From: Siphonodentalium dalli
Lineage: Eukaryota; Mollusca; Scaphopoda; Gadilida; Siphonodentaliidae
NCBI GenBank assembly: GCA_032622095.1
Contig: CP136068.1
Span: 182,718,796-182,782,795, forward strand
Length of the DNA: 64,000 nt
Direction of reading: 5' to 3'
A model generated the notes under the pieces. That model saw nothing but the letters and a program-made list of their open reading frames with translations, was not told the DNA's origin and did not search any database. Made by a program: the position numbers and the translations under genes. The number at the start of each line of letters is the position of its first letter. Positions within the stretch are counted from its first letter, which is position 1. This document shows, one piece after another, positions 46,137 through 57,662 of the stretch.

Positions 46137-47471
46137 TTGACCTGGGAGAAATCGAGTCTCACTACGAGCATGCCAGTTTTAAATATAGAAACAGGAAATC
46201 TAACAAATGCAGAACTTCTATATGGCCATCAATCAGGCTTCAGACCTGGTTACTCCACAGATACTTGTCTCCTATATCTCACTGACCACATTCGTCAGGA
46301 AATGGACGAAGGAAATATGACAGGAATGGTTCTAATTGATCTCCAGAAGGCTTTTGATACCGTCGACCATGAAATTTTATTGTCAAAACTTAGTGCAATT
46401 GGATTTGATAAAATATCTCTGACATGGGTGGAGTCTTATTTAACAAATAGAATGCAAGCAGTAGATATATATGGTACTCTATCCAAATTTGAACGTATCA
46501 CCTGTGGAGTCCCTCAAGGATAAATCTTAGGCCCCCTTCTTTTCCTACTCTATGTGAACGATGCTAGCCAGGCTGTGGATTGTCACCTCCTTCTATATGC
46601 GGATGACTCTGCCCTTTTGGTTTCAGGTTGTGATGTCCGCGCTATTGAGCAGAGGCTCAGTTCAGAAATGAATAAACTGAAATTATGGTTGGTTGACAAC
46701 AAATTGTCCTTACATTTAGGGAAAACAGAATCAATTCTGTTTGGGTCTGGAAAGAAACTTGTAAAACACTCTGAACTGAGGGTCTGCTGCGATGGCGTTG
46801 ACATCGCACCAACTAAATCTGTTAAATATCTGGGGGTGTTCCTCGATCAGAGGCTAAATGGTGAAATGATGGCAGAGCATGTTCTAAGTAAGGTAAATGC
46901 AAAACTGAAATGTTTGTACAGAAAAGCAAACTATCTGAATGAAAAATGCAGAAAACTTCTAATTAATGCTCTTATTCAATGTCATTTTGACTACTCAAGT
47001 GGTTTTTGGTTCTCTAGTCTGACAGTGAAAACCAAAAAGCGTCTTCAAGCATCTCAAAACAGACTTGTCAGATTTATCATGAAACTGGATCGCATGACTC
47101 ATATTGGTTATAATGAATTTAAACATATTAAATGGCTTCCAGTGAGTGATAGGGTAGACTTCAGAAAAATACTGATGGTACTAAAAATCTCGGAAAAGAA
47201 AGCTCCAGCATATCTAGATAATAATTTTATATTAGCTAGTACTCATTGTACATATGTAACTCGATCAGGGACCCTGAAATACTCATTACCCTCTGTAAAA
47301 TCCAAGGGCATCCACAGTTTCTATTATACAGGAGCGAAACTGTGGAATGGTCTAGATAAAGTATACCATACTCGTGACCCTTTTGATCTCAAACACTGGA
47401 AATTTTGCATTAAACAACACCTACTAGAGAAATTGATGAAAAGAGAAGAAAATCCATTTGACTTTTACTAG
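46137..47471 (+). pseudogene. Non-LTR retrotransposon reverse transcriptase, 5'-truncated, one stop
   Basis: A single frame begins inside the fingers (SGFRPGYSTDTCLLYLTDHI), passes the first catalytic Asp (LIDLQKAFDTVDH, codon at 46338), the GVPQG loop, and the YADD box (46596-46607), then the thumb and C-terminal region (IKWLPVSDR, a WNGLD segment) to a TAG/TAA-type stop at 47469-47471. An in-frame TAA at 46521-46523 falls directly after GVPQG. The N-terminal endonuclease and first half of ORF2 are missing, as usual for truncated LINE insertions. The motif set suits the Jockey/CR1-like group, but the clade is not settled. It cannot make an active enzyme as it stands. Confidence 0.92.
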
Positions 47472-48230
47472 GAACAATCTATTTTATCATCTTTTAACTA
47501 TAATTTCCTCAATACAGCAGTTCAATTTATATTGTAATGTACGATGACAGTATTTGGCCAGTTGCATATATTGTTACTGCTGCCTGTATTTCGGGTTTCC
47601 ATCTTTCGGTCATGGACAGACCAGTCCAAAGCCGGCCATACATGGCAGTGGTGCGTATATGCAGGTGGCGAGGGGCTGTTGAAGTTACATTACTTGCGTA
47701 TTGACTTATTTTATTAGCTTTTCCTCTCCATATAAGTCTCGTTCTGAAATGGCTTTTATTTAATTTATATTTTAAATACTTTTATACATTGTGCTCCGAA
47801 GTTTCGAACTTCACTCACTGCCCATGTGCCGAAAGCCACCAGGGACCGCAATGGAATTAAGTTCTCATTTAGAGAACTTTTTGCGTTATCCCTGATGGTC
47901 TCAGGTCACATGAGTATTTCTATTTTTATACAGATTTCTGCCACATAATTTACCTTATATTCTGACGGCAACCTCTATAAAATAAAATGAATTAATTCTT
48001 GAGAAAATTGATATATCCTCTTACGGTATATATCAATTATTTACACAGTCTGAACTCTAACTGTCTCATCAGAACCCAACATATAACATATTTATATTTA
48101 ATATAAACTATTATAATTATAATATGTATATACTGTTGTGTATTATATTGATTCAACTTGTAAACATACCCATAATATGTATTCATGTAAACCTGAACTA
48201 TCAAAATAAAATCTAATCTAATCTAATCCA
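46137..48230 (+). mobile_element. LINE insertion with (ATCTA)n tail
   Basis: The coding part above is followed by about 740 bp of 3' UTR ending TCAAAATAAAATCTAATCTA, a short pentamer tail in place of poly(A). Short tandem-repeat tails are known for CR1/L2-type LINEs. The 5' limit is near the start of the frame. Flanking duplication not found. Confidence 0.8.
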
Positions 48231-48599
48231 GACAAATGGCGATATCGGCGACAAACAAATAATCGAAAACAACACATAAAATAAACATAGCAAAAACGCG
48301 GCACAGTAAAAATGTCAGAACGCCACGAGGTTTTACGTCGTTTTTGGTGACGTCATGGAGTGAAACGGAGTAGGGTGACACCAACCTACGAATCTGTCTG
48401 ATCGCCATACTGTTGCGCGAGCGCACGTAATTAAGGCTGGCAAGAGCAGTTCCTACTTACATTATCGATGAATGACGTTAAGATAACAACAAACCGGATA
48501 TTGATCTTGACTCATTCATATGATAATTATATATTAAGCAGCTTAAACGAACATACATTAATCTAATGCCTTAACATGACTATATTTGTCTAATCTATA

Positions 48600-48782
48600 T
48601 AGGACAAATCCCAATCTCTCTACAACTAGAAATATAATATTAATTTGGCAGCCAACCATCTACAAAAATCATGATTTGGAAACAGCCACCTTCATACAGG
48701 ACACCTCTGCAATGAAATGGCTAGTGAATGCGCCTATGATTGGCTAATAAAGTTATTCTATTCTATTCTATTCTATTCTATA
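48600..48782 (+). mobile_element. 3' end of another retroposon with (TATTC)n tail
   Basis: GGCTAATAAAGTTATTCTAT continues as four to five TATTC repeats to 48780. An AATAAA word followed by a pentamer run again looks like a LINE or SINE 3' end. The upstream 150 bp is non-coding. Confidence 0.5.
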
Positions 48783-49131
48783 CATATATCTGATACTTAC
48801 TAACTAGACTCACTCGATATGTTTTCATCTATATATCATCTACTATGTTCTACTAGTATTTCATCAACTACAGTTATAATAGTACAGCTGCACTTGACTG
48901 ATAACTGATACTAACTATAGATCCTTCATTTGTCATAGGCTACAAACTTTAAACTAGATTTGACATAAAAAATATAAATATAATAAAATAAAATAAAACA
49001 GTTAAACATAATAGATTATATACTATGAATACGTATGCCAATTTATTAATCTAGTTTGACAGGTAGTCATAGGGGCTATGGGCGAAGACAGTGTAGGCAA
49101 CACACCGATGCCAAGACCAGTATTAGAGTGA
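48783..49131. other. No gene seen
   Basis: AT-rich unique-looking DNA. Confidence 0.4.
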
Positions 49132-49285
49132 TGGTAACCAAGTAATGACACATCGTACAACGCGGCTATACTGCCGCAGTACTGTAATGACAGACTGACC
49201 CGGGGGGGGGGGGTTGTAACCAAGTAACGACATATCGTAACACGCGGCTATACTGTCGCGGCAATGTTATGGCAGACTGACCGGG
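49132..49285 (+). repeat. Tandem pair of about 80 bp with a G-run between
   Basis: GTAACCAAGTAATGACACAT..GCGGCTATACTGCCG and GTAACCAAGTAACGACATAT..GCGGCTATACTGTCG. Each ends AGACTGACC(C)GGGG. A run of 12 or more G lies at the junction. A partial third copy is near 49395. Confidence 0.8.
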
Positions 49286-50137
49286 GAGTTGCCAACACAT
49301 AAGGTGGCATCAGGGTACATGGCATCATTGGCATGGAGTAGCAATTGTTAAGAAATGTAGAAATGTAACAATCAACCAATAACATATGCATGTATTAAAC
49401 GCGACTATACTGTCACGAAAGGCCTATATAAATATAAATATGCATAGGGGAAAGGGTGGATTGGGACTACAGTCTGGATGTATAGGTTAGACTAAGTGTC
49501 TATTTCCGCACAATTTATGCCGAACATAGTGCACATTTATATGTTCCTTCAAAAAGTTCATAATAAAGGTACATATGGTTAAGTAAAACTGGTATAGCCG
49601 AAGGTATATCACATATGGGCGAAATTTAGAGTGCAAAACACGATATTTTGAATACATTTTACTACAAGTTACCTTACATGATCCGTAACAGTATTATATA
49701 AAGAATGTAGATTCCGTCATTCCGGTCGAAATAATTATTGCTGTGTGTCAACCATATATATAATATGCACGATATTCAGACCACACACAGCCTATGCCTA
49801 CGGATCTATGGCAGCAAATTATTTCAAACGATACTTGTTAACGTGCGTAATGACTTAGGTAGAGGTAAGTCTGTCGCGTGAATGAATGACGTCATAGACA
49901 ACAGGTGCATTTCGTGGCAGGGTTGTATACATATCAATAGAGCAGGGTAGGGAGGGGGCAATATAGAAGGGGCTTTCAGTCGGGTTTTATATCCTGAAGA
50001 CAACATTTGTTTTACATGCAATGCATTACGACTGTAATAATAACTAATAACATTGTGAGTATACAAGGAAATCAACAGCAGTAATACATCCAACGGTACT
50101 AATCGATTATTGGATGAATGGTCTCTGGTTCCGGTCA
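49286..50137. other. No gene seen
   Basis: The minus frame at 49824-50231 extends into the Helitron-like end and has no family motif. No other feature seen. Confidence 0.4.
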
Positions 50138-50600
50138 TCTCATATATATTTTGAAGACCTCTGTTTGTTTGTTTGTCTGTATGTCCTTTATAGAATCGAA
50201 AACGGCTGGCTCGATTGAGTTCAAACTTCATATCTAAGGGTAAAATCCAAAGGACATCGTCGGCGTCGCGTTTTGGAGAAGCTCAGACCACCCGTTCTCC
50301 ACTCTCAGTCACAAAATCGGCACTGCGGTGGTTAATCAAGTGATAATTTAATGAGCGTTTGTTTTTGACGCATCGCTATAAAGAGCGTTTGTTTACCATT
50401 CAACGTTATTAGCATCTGCAGAGAGATATACGGGAACTCGGAAACGGGTGGAGCTATCGACTTGAAATTTACTATGTGAATGTATCTTGCCCCGGATACG
50501 AATTTTATCGGGTCGCCGACCAGATCTCGGAAACGGGTGGAGCTATCGACTTGAAATTTGGATTTTGAATAGCCCGGACAACGTCGGGCTCATCGGCTAG
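50138..50600 (+). mobile_element. Helitron-like unit 1 of a head-to-tail series
   Basis: Starts TCTCATATATATTTTGAAGA after an A (50137) and ends AGCCCGGACAACGTCGGGCT, CATCGG, CTAG. TC start, terminal hairpin and CTAG are Helitron marks. The interior has two direct copies of a block with TCTCGGAAACGGGTGGAGCT and ATCGACTTGAAATTT. No Rep/helicase. Confidence 0.8.
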
Positions 50601-50999
50601 TCTCATATATATTTTGAAGACCTCTGTCTGTTTGTTTGTATGTTTGTCTGTATGTTTGTCTGTATGTTTGTCATTTATACAAATCTACGATTCTCGACCG
50701 ATCGGGACCAAACTTGCTACGTGTGTGTAGTTTGACCAGGCGGTGGACGTTGTCGTATTGGTGAGCCCGTGCGATGCCCGCTTCGCGCATGCGCAGACGA
50801 GATCTCGAAACGGGTGGAGTTATCGACTTGAAATTTGCTATGTGAATGTATCTTGCCCCGGATACGAATTTTATCGGGTCGCCGAGCCCGTGCGACGCCA
50901 GCTTCGCGCATGCGCAGACCAGATCTCGGAAACTGGTGGAGCTATCGACTTGAAATTTTGTTTTTGAATAGCCCGGACAACGTCGGGCTCATCGGCTAG
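50601..50999 (+). mobile_element. Helitron-like unit 2
   Basis: Begins TCTCATATATATTTTGAAGA directly after the CTAG of unit 1 and ends in the same hairpin and CTAG. A run of GTTTGTCTGTATG words follows the start. Inside are two copies of the GGAAACKGGTGGAGYTATCG block separated by GCTTCGCGCATGCGCAGAC. Confidence 0.8.
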
Positions 51000-51513
51000 T
51001 CTCATATATATTTTTGAAGACCTCTGTCTGTCTGTCTGTATGTCTGTATGTCCGTATGTATGTCATTTATGCAAATCTACAATTCTCGACCGATCGGGAC
51101 GAAACTTGGTACGTGTGTGTTGTTTGACCAGGCGGTCGTCAACGTCGTACTGGTGAGCCCGTGCGGCGCCCGCTTCGCGCATGCGCAGACGAGATCTCGG
51201 AAACAGGTGGAGCTATCAACTTGAAATTTGCTATGTGAATGTATCTTGCCCCGGATACGTATTTTATTGGGTCGCCGAGCCCGTGCGATGTCAGCTTCGC
51301 GCATGCGCAGACCAGATCTCGGAAACGGGTGGAGCTATCGACTTAAAATTTGGTATGTGAATGTATCTTGCCCCGGATACGAATTTTATCGGGTCGCGGA
51401 GCCCGTGTGACGCCAACTACGCGCATGCGCAGACCAGATCTCGGAAACGGATAGAGCTATGACTTTAAATTTGGTTTTTGAATAGCCCGCACAACGTCGG
51501 GCTCATCGGCTAG
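51000..51513 (+). mobile_element. Helitron-like unit 3
   Basis: Same start (TCTCATATATATTTTTGAAG) and end (CACAACGTCGGGCTCATCGG, CTAG). It carries three internal copies of the block of about 115 bp. Units 1 to 3 differ mainly in the number of these copies. Confidence 0.8.
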
Positions 51514-52150
51514 TCTATTATATATTTTGGGAAATCTGTCTGTGTGTGTGTGTGTCTGTATGTCTGTTCGCGATGGACTCGAAAACGGCCCAGCCGATTT
51601 CGATGAAACATGGTATGTGGGGGTACTTTTGGCAGAGGAGTGGCATGGGTATATTAATTTGCCCGTGCGGCGTGATCTTGACCTTGACATCGGGTCATTT
51701 CAAGGTCGAACGACCGAGTATCACGGGATTTCAATGAAAATTAGTGTCTAGGGATACTTTCGTATGGGGAGTTTCGTAAGCATATTCGTTTGCCTGTGCG
51801 ACGTGACATTGACCTTGAAATCGGATCAATTCAATGTCAAATCGCGATTTTTTTTGGATTTCGACGAAATTTTATACATAGGGTTACTTTTGTCCACTGG
51901 GTGTTTTGGACGGGTCAAATCGTGACCCCGACCTGACCTTGATCTTCAAAATGATCAATTAGAGGTCAAATCGGGTAAAACCGGATGGATTTCGACGGAT
52001 ACTTTTGTCGGGTACTTTTGTCCGGGCAGTGGACGGGTCAAATCGTGACCCCACCTGACCTTGACCTTCAAAATGGACAATTCAAGGTCAAATCGCGCAA
52101 TTCGCCGAAAAGCAGAGTGGAAACAGCCCGGACGAAGTCGGGTCCACCTG
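51514..52150 (+). mobile_element. Helitron-like unit 4 (second subfamily)
   Basis: Begins TCTATTATATATTTTGGGAA directly after unit 3's CTAG. The start and interior match the element at 10190-11093 (GACTCGAAAACGGCCCAGCC, GACGGGTCAAATCGTGACCC, GACCTTGACCTTCAAAATG). The hairpin CCCGGACGAAGTCGGG is intact near 52125, but the expected CTAG is replaced by CTAC, and the sequence runs straight into the 97-bp array. Confidence 0.8.
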
Positions 52151-52744
52151 CTACTTATTTATGTGGGCAGTAGCCTCTATACGGGCGCCTGTGGCGCATA
52201 AGATACTATGGGTGGCGGGATGGGGTGGTGGGTGGGATCTCATTATGCTACTTATTTATGTGGGCAGTAGCCTCTATACGGGCGCCTGTGGCGCATAAGA
52301 TACTATGGGTGGCGGGATGGGGTGGTGGGTGGGATCTCATTATGCTACTTATTTATGTGGGCAGTAGCCTCTATACGGGCGCATGTGGCGCATAAGATAC
52401 TATGGGTGGCGGGATGGGGTGGTGGGTGGGATCTCATTATGCTACTGATTATGCTACTTATTTATGTGGGCAGTAGCCTCTATACGGGCGCCTGTGGCGC
52501 ATAAGATACTATGGGTGGCGGGATGGGGTGGTGGGTGGGATCTCATTATGCTACTTATTTATGTGGGCAGTAGCCTCTATACGGGCGCCTGTGGCGCATA
52601 AGATACTATGGGTGGCGGGATGGGGTGGTGGGTGGGATCTCAGTATGCTACTTATTTATGTGGGCAGTAGCCTCTATACGGGCGCCTGTGGCGCATAAGA
52701 TACTATGGGTGGCGGGATGGGGTGGTGGGTGGGATCTCATTATG
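52151..52744 (+). repeat. 97-bp G-rich tandem array, six units
   Basis: Units start CTACTTATTTATGTGGGCAG at 52151, 52248, 52345, 52454, 52551 and 52648. A 12-base slip precedes the fourth. Each holds GCGCC-TGT-GGCGC, a small hairpin, and GGGTGGCGGGATGGGGTGGT-GGGTGGG, a textbook four-run G-quadruplex pattern. After the last unit the junction reads CTAG instead of CTAC (52745-52748). Frames through it are artefacts. Confidence 0.95.
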
Positions 52745-52748
52745 CTAG

Positions 52749-53495
52749 TTCTCTATATAGGTACTAGTATGGACTTATTAAAGAGCGTTACACAAGTGAT
52801 TTATTGATAATAACATGCCAATACGTCAAATTGTTAGAATTAAATTTCCGTTATTGTTTATGCCGTAATGGTAGTGTTATGCAGGTGTATTCAATATTAC
52901 AACAATCATAGGATGATAAGTATGCGTGGTCCACTATACTTATAATAATTTCGCCATATTTTGGTGTTTTGAGTACCCTTCTATACAGCACGTTTTGAGT
53001 ATGCACTCCCAGCTTGATATTTGCTATTTTAACGGTGGGAAATCAAGTGTGTTTCGACATGATGAGTATCGCCCATTCCAAATAGCCGACCCGATCGCAA
53101 ACGCGACCAGAACAAAGAGTAAATAACTATGGTATGACATATTACTTGTAGTATGTTGGTGGCTACGAGCATATTATAAGCCGATACCCTATTTGTGTCC
53201 ACTGTCAACTTATTTTTAAAAAAGTGAACAAGCGCCTGCCCATAGCAGTCAAAATGCTATGTTCTGTGTCAGTTCGTATAATATGGTTTTATGCGTTCGC
53301 GCTCACCTCGGCCATTTTGAATGCGTGGTACTCACCAACCCCGAAACCAAGTGATTCCTCACCGTGAGTGTATACTATATACATGTTTCTCGGCGACCAC
53401 AAACAAGTATGCATGTCGCATGGATAGTCATAATTGTTATTCAAACCTCAGATGTGCTTAATGTTATCTGAAACATAACGCTAAGAATCATAATT
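52749..53495. other. No gene seen
   Basis: TAAAGAGCGTT at 52779. Otherwise AT-rich DNA up to the LINE fragment. Confidence 0.4.
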
Positions 53496-53699
53496 TGTGG
53501 AGAATTAGAAACTGCTGAGCACTTCTTACTCCGCTGTCCAATATTCGAGCGTGAAAGAGTACGTTGTTTAGCTAATCTAAATGTGAACTTGGAATTCAAA
53601 ATGTTACTGTATGTGACTGTATATATATCTTATACCAAAAATGCCGACATATTCATCGCCGTATAAAAGTTCATCAACGATGCCAAACGATTTAACTGA
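53496..53699 (+). pseudogene. C-terminal fragment of a LINE ORF2
   Basis: The frame from 53496 reads CGELETAEHFLLRCPIFERE and on to KNADIFIAV, a stop, then KFINDAKRFN and TGA at 53697-53699. The C..E..H..C pattern with LL.CP is the conserved tail of many LINE polymerases. The rest of the element is not present. Internal TAA; inactive. Confidence 0.75.
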
Positions 53700-54692
53700 C
53701 ATAATATGGTTATGAACTGTAATGCGTGAACCAAAACCCTAAACAAAACAAAATAATGTGTTCTCGTATACTCATGCATGCCATAGGTGTGACTGTGTGT
53801 GGGAGTGGACATGCAGCAATTATCCACGGGATATGTTGCGGGTGCTTGTGGAAAGGCAATTCATCATTGATATCCAATAAAACCATGATGCAATATATAT
53901 ATATAAGGAAATGGTCACCTATAAGCCTTTGACTTACTCCCAGATCCTGTTCTCTAATGTTGAATTGTTAATGTCATTATACTATGCATTATATATGTGC
54001 TATTTAGAATAAACTATTGTTTACACTAACCATACACTGATATCCTATCACGCATTGAAGGCGACCATTCTCAACGACTCAGCCATTTCCGCTTCTCCGA
54101 TGAAATGTTTTCAGCGAAGCAGAAAAGGCCAAGTCGTTCAGAACGTGGAGACGACACGTTAAAATATTGTCTGAACTCTGGCCCGCGAAGCCAAAATGAC
54201 GTACATGACGCCACAAACCGTGTCATGACGTCTTCGCTTGTTGTCATTAAGACTTACTAACGGAGTTGGTCCGAATGAAAATAATAGACCTAGGCCTCAA
54301 TCACATGGGAATTCTTCCGAAGTTGTGAATTAGCCCATTTATGTTCATCTCGTCGGTCCACTGCCAATTCCGCAATTTACAAACCGCAGACAGTTGTTAA
54401 CCGGAAGTCACGTGTCAATTTTACTAACAAAAACACAATACGCGCCACCATAATTTGATTCATCGCTGTAGAAAATATACAAAACATTATATGACGTCAC
54501 GGTATGACCACCAACGCGTGCATCGCGCGCTTGTGGTTGATATTATACTATCGCATAGAGGTTGGAATACAATGATAAAGTCTAGTATGAGTGTGACAAA
54601 CTCGATATACATGACACACCAATGTATCAATTTCCACAAATACTGTGCACTTGCACACACCAGTAAGGAATGAATGTTGATCTGATTGCGTC
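53700..54692. other. No gene seen
   Basis: A short (AT)n lies near 53895. No supported coding frame or repeat partner. Confidence 0.4.
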
Positions 54693-54782
54693 AGAGTATG
54701 GATGGAAGTTGGTCTGACATTTTGTGTTAATGCGAAAGCGTTCCACACATAAAATTGTCAGACCAACTTGCACCCATACTCT
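54693..54782. repeat. 90-nt near-perfect hairpin
   Basis: AGAGTATGGATGGAAGTTGG-TCTGACATTTTGTGT pairs with the downstream ACACATAAAATTGTCAGACC-AACTTGCACCCATACTCT, with few mismatches and a loop of about 18 bases. The size suits a microRNA precursor or a short foldback element. No copies were noticed elsewhere in the window. Confidence 0.65.
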
Positions 54783-56470
54783 ATGGAAAGCAACAAAATC
54801 AATATTAATTACTTACATTTACAATGAACCTAGTGAACTGGAGATTAAAACAATTTAAGCGCCAATGTTCAACGTTATTTTCGTGGCTCGATGCAAGTTG
54901 TGTCTACACACAATTGGATGCAAGATGGGATTAGCGCGCGACGTTATATTACGTAATTTCGAACAATAAACGACATGCATTCATGTTCCACAATACGAAA
55001 GTAAGTGAGTGTAAATATTATTGTGTGGTAAAATTTTTAAGGCAGATATGTTTATTTCTATATATCAAAATGTCGGGCGTCTCCGGTCCGTCACCGTGAC
55101 ACTAATATCAGTTTATAAGAAATGCTCAAAGGTTGAGAAAAGTAGGAGAAACCACTCCGAGTCTCGATGTATATGCTTTCTCCATCTTTGGTCAGATAAT
55201 AGAGGCATGACTGCATTTTTTGTACCGTTGGTATATTCGTGACATATGCAACGGGGAACATGTACTGAGAAAAACAAGAACTGGTGGGATATCCCGTTCT
55301 ATTTCCACATTATGTTTTTGCAAATTTTGCAAACTCGATCCAAAATGTTCACGACGATTCAGACCTGTTTCGCTCTTAAACTCATTATCCTTTTTTTTTT
55401 AAATGCTTCCATCAACAATATTATAGCTTTGAAAACTTCCCATGTTATCGTTACAAAACTACCAAACAAGCAAGGCATGGGAGTGGCCATATCGCCACAT
55501 TGTATCAACATTTTAAACTGAATAGATGTGTTGACGACGTGCACCATGTTTTGTCGTCCTGTGGGGTGAAGACTGGTTGGGTGTATCGTGTCTGTAGATC
55601 TGTATTGTCCTTATATTGTATCACAATAGTACAACATAAACGTTTGATTATTATCTGATATAAAAGTTATCGATGCAGTACTCTAAAGTGCTAGAGACAC
55701 CAATAATGGAAACAATGTGGCATTTATACCTTTGTCGCGTGCGTCACAAACAATTCTTTATTGATCAGTATTTAGAATAAGAATTTAATAAGAAAGGATA
55801 CGATAAGATATGTTTTAATGGTCTTTGAGGCACATATTGATGTAGGACAACCTTCATGTACATATCAAAATATACAGGAAATACATGGTATATATGTGAT
55901 ATACATGCAATTAGTAATATATTGTAAAGATGTCGAATATAATTTGTTTTGATTTATTACTAGACATGTGTCAACTGTGGAAGGATGTGATGTACCATAA
56001 TACTGGTACATTACCACTTCCGCAGTTGGACAATGCCCAGTTTGAGTATGGCGTTTATACAGGGTATGGGGCTGTACATGAGTTGTCCGGCACTAACAGG
56101 TGCCCAAAAACCATCGGGGATAGCATAAGACAAAATAGTCCTAAGACCATTTATTTTCACTTTGGTACCCAATGAATCCAAGCCACATGAGATACCAGGA
56201 CACACCCATGCGCTTCCTATCGTCACAAACCACTGGATTAAAATATATTATGTCTGATTTATTAAATGAAATGCATACGGTCAGTTGAAATTAAAGTTAC
56301 GATAGGTGACAGTGAGCTAAGCAGCAAGTATTCCACTAGAGGTTAATAACACACTGGATAGATATATCGAATATATAATCAAACTACATATTGCTAGATA
56401 TTTACAGGATTGCATCGGTGTATCTTTTCTCAGTCATTATCGATGCCCGCTAATCAGAGACGTGGCGACA
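54783..56470. other. No gene supported
   Basis: The frame at 55930-56175 (plus) follows a fair acceptor-like TTGTTTTGATTTATTACTAG, but its opposite strand is equally open and no family is recognised. The frame at 55246-55521 has no motif. Confidence 0.35.
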
Positions 56471-56506
56471 GGGGGTTGGGGTTGGGGTTGGGGTTGGGGT
56501 TGGGGT
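56471..56506 (+). repeat. (GGGGTT)n, about six units
   Basis: GGGGGTTGGGGTTGGGGTTG and onward, ending GGGGTG. A G-quadruplex-capable run with the hexamer best known from ciliate telomeres. Here it is simply a microsatellite inside an animal-type sequence. Confidence 0.95.
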
Positions 56507-56629
56507 GTCTCACCCCACCCTGGAAATTTCATACCTGTCAAAACATTAGTTGGAAATTTCACACCAACAATAGGTTGAAAATGTTTGTGTAGTTTGATGT
56601 TCAAACAGTCTATTGGGGGGGGGGATTTA

Positions 56630-57235
56630 TTGTTTGGACCAATATTTACATATTTTCCTATTTTTGGTAAAAGTTTTGGATTGAATGGTTATCAGTTGAA
56701 CATTTTCCAACCTTAGGGGGGTGACAGTTTGGAAATTTCCAACACTTGAACAGTTTGTGGCCTTGTACCTCCCCCGTGGCCAGTCAAATACTGGTAACTA
56801 ATTTAAGAAAACAATATTGTCATACATTTGGTTAACATTGTTATTGGAATTATTATCAGTTGAAAATTTTCCAACTCTATGAAGGTGTGAGGCTAGTCTA
56901 GATGCTAGAATTAGCGATTTTCTTGTTCATATTTCAAAATTTTCCCACAACCGGGCCGAACCATGGTCGGCCCGGTGTGTCATTGTCTCTCCCCTGGCCA
57001 ATACAAAACTGCTAATAAGTTTAACAAAACAATATTTTACTATATTTGGTCAAACATTTGGACTGAAATGGTCATCAGTTGAAGAATTTTCAAACCTGAC
57101 GGGGAGTAGGTTGAAATTTCCAACACTAAGAAAGTTGAGGCCAGTCTAGATGCTAGCATTTCCGAATTTCTTGAATAGTTTTCAAAACTTTTCTCACACC
57201 GGGCCGAACAAGCATGGTCAGCCCGGTGTGTCATG
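56630..57235 (+). repeat. About 220-bp tandem repeat with a palindrome per unit
   Basis: Units share CAAAACAATATT, TCAGTTGAARAATTTTC, AGTCTAGATGCTAG and a GC-rich palindrome: CCGGGCCGAACCATGGTCGG-CCCGG at 56950-56976 and CACCGGGCCGAACAAGCATG-GTCAGCCCGGTG at 57195-57230. A first, less complete unit precedes 56778. Confidence 0.8.
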
Positions 57236-57662
57236 GTATCTTACCCGTAGCCGTGTGCCTTTGTATGGAGTTAGGCCACTAGATGTTAGGATTTATGCAA
57301 TTTTTCAGGTTAAAATATCCGAATGTTCTCGTGCCGGGGAATATAGAACCATTGTTTATGAATGTATAGGATATTAGGCCTGAGCACCGAGGTGCAAGGG
57401 GGTGCAATGGAGATATGCAAAACGTTTGTTTGGTCTGGTGCAGTTGGAATTTCCCAAGGTGTACACACCCCCAACAGAGGCCCTCTAACCACGTCCCTGT
57501 CGCTAATCCACTGAGCACATTGCCGAGCATTATTTTGTGATATGCCGCCCATAACTGAAGTTATGATGATTCATGCGATTGCATATCCAATTTTGGATTA
57601 TGCAGTCTGAATCGTTAATCGACATCACATGATAGACTACTGATTGGTCCCGTTGACATCAG
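57236..57662. other. No gene seen
   Basis: Unique-looking DNA with minus frames of 80 codons overlapping each other and no motif. Confidence 0.4.

Noticed and set aside
49824-50231. 135-codon minus frame
   Set aside because: It runs into the 5' end of the first Helitron-like unit and shows no family motif.
55930-56226. Exon on either strand (81 and 71 codons)
   Set aside because: Both strands look equally protein-like. The acceptor-like site on the plus strand is not enough without homology or a donor.
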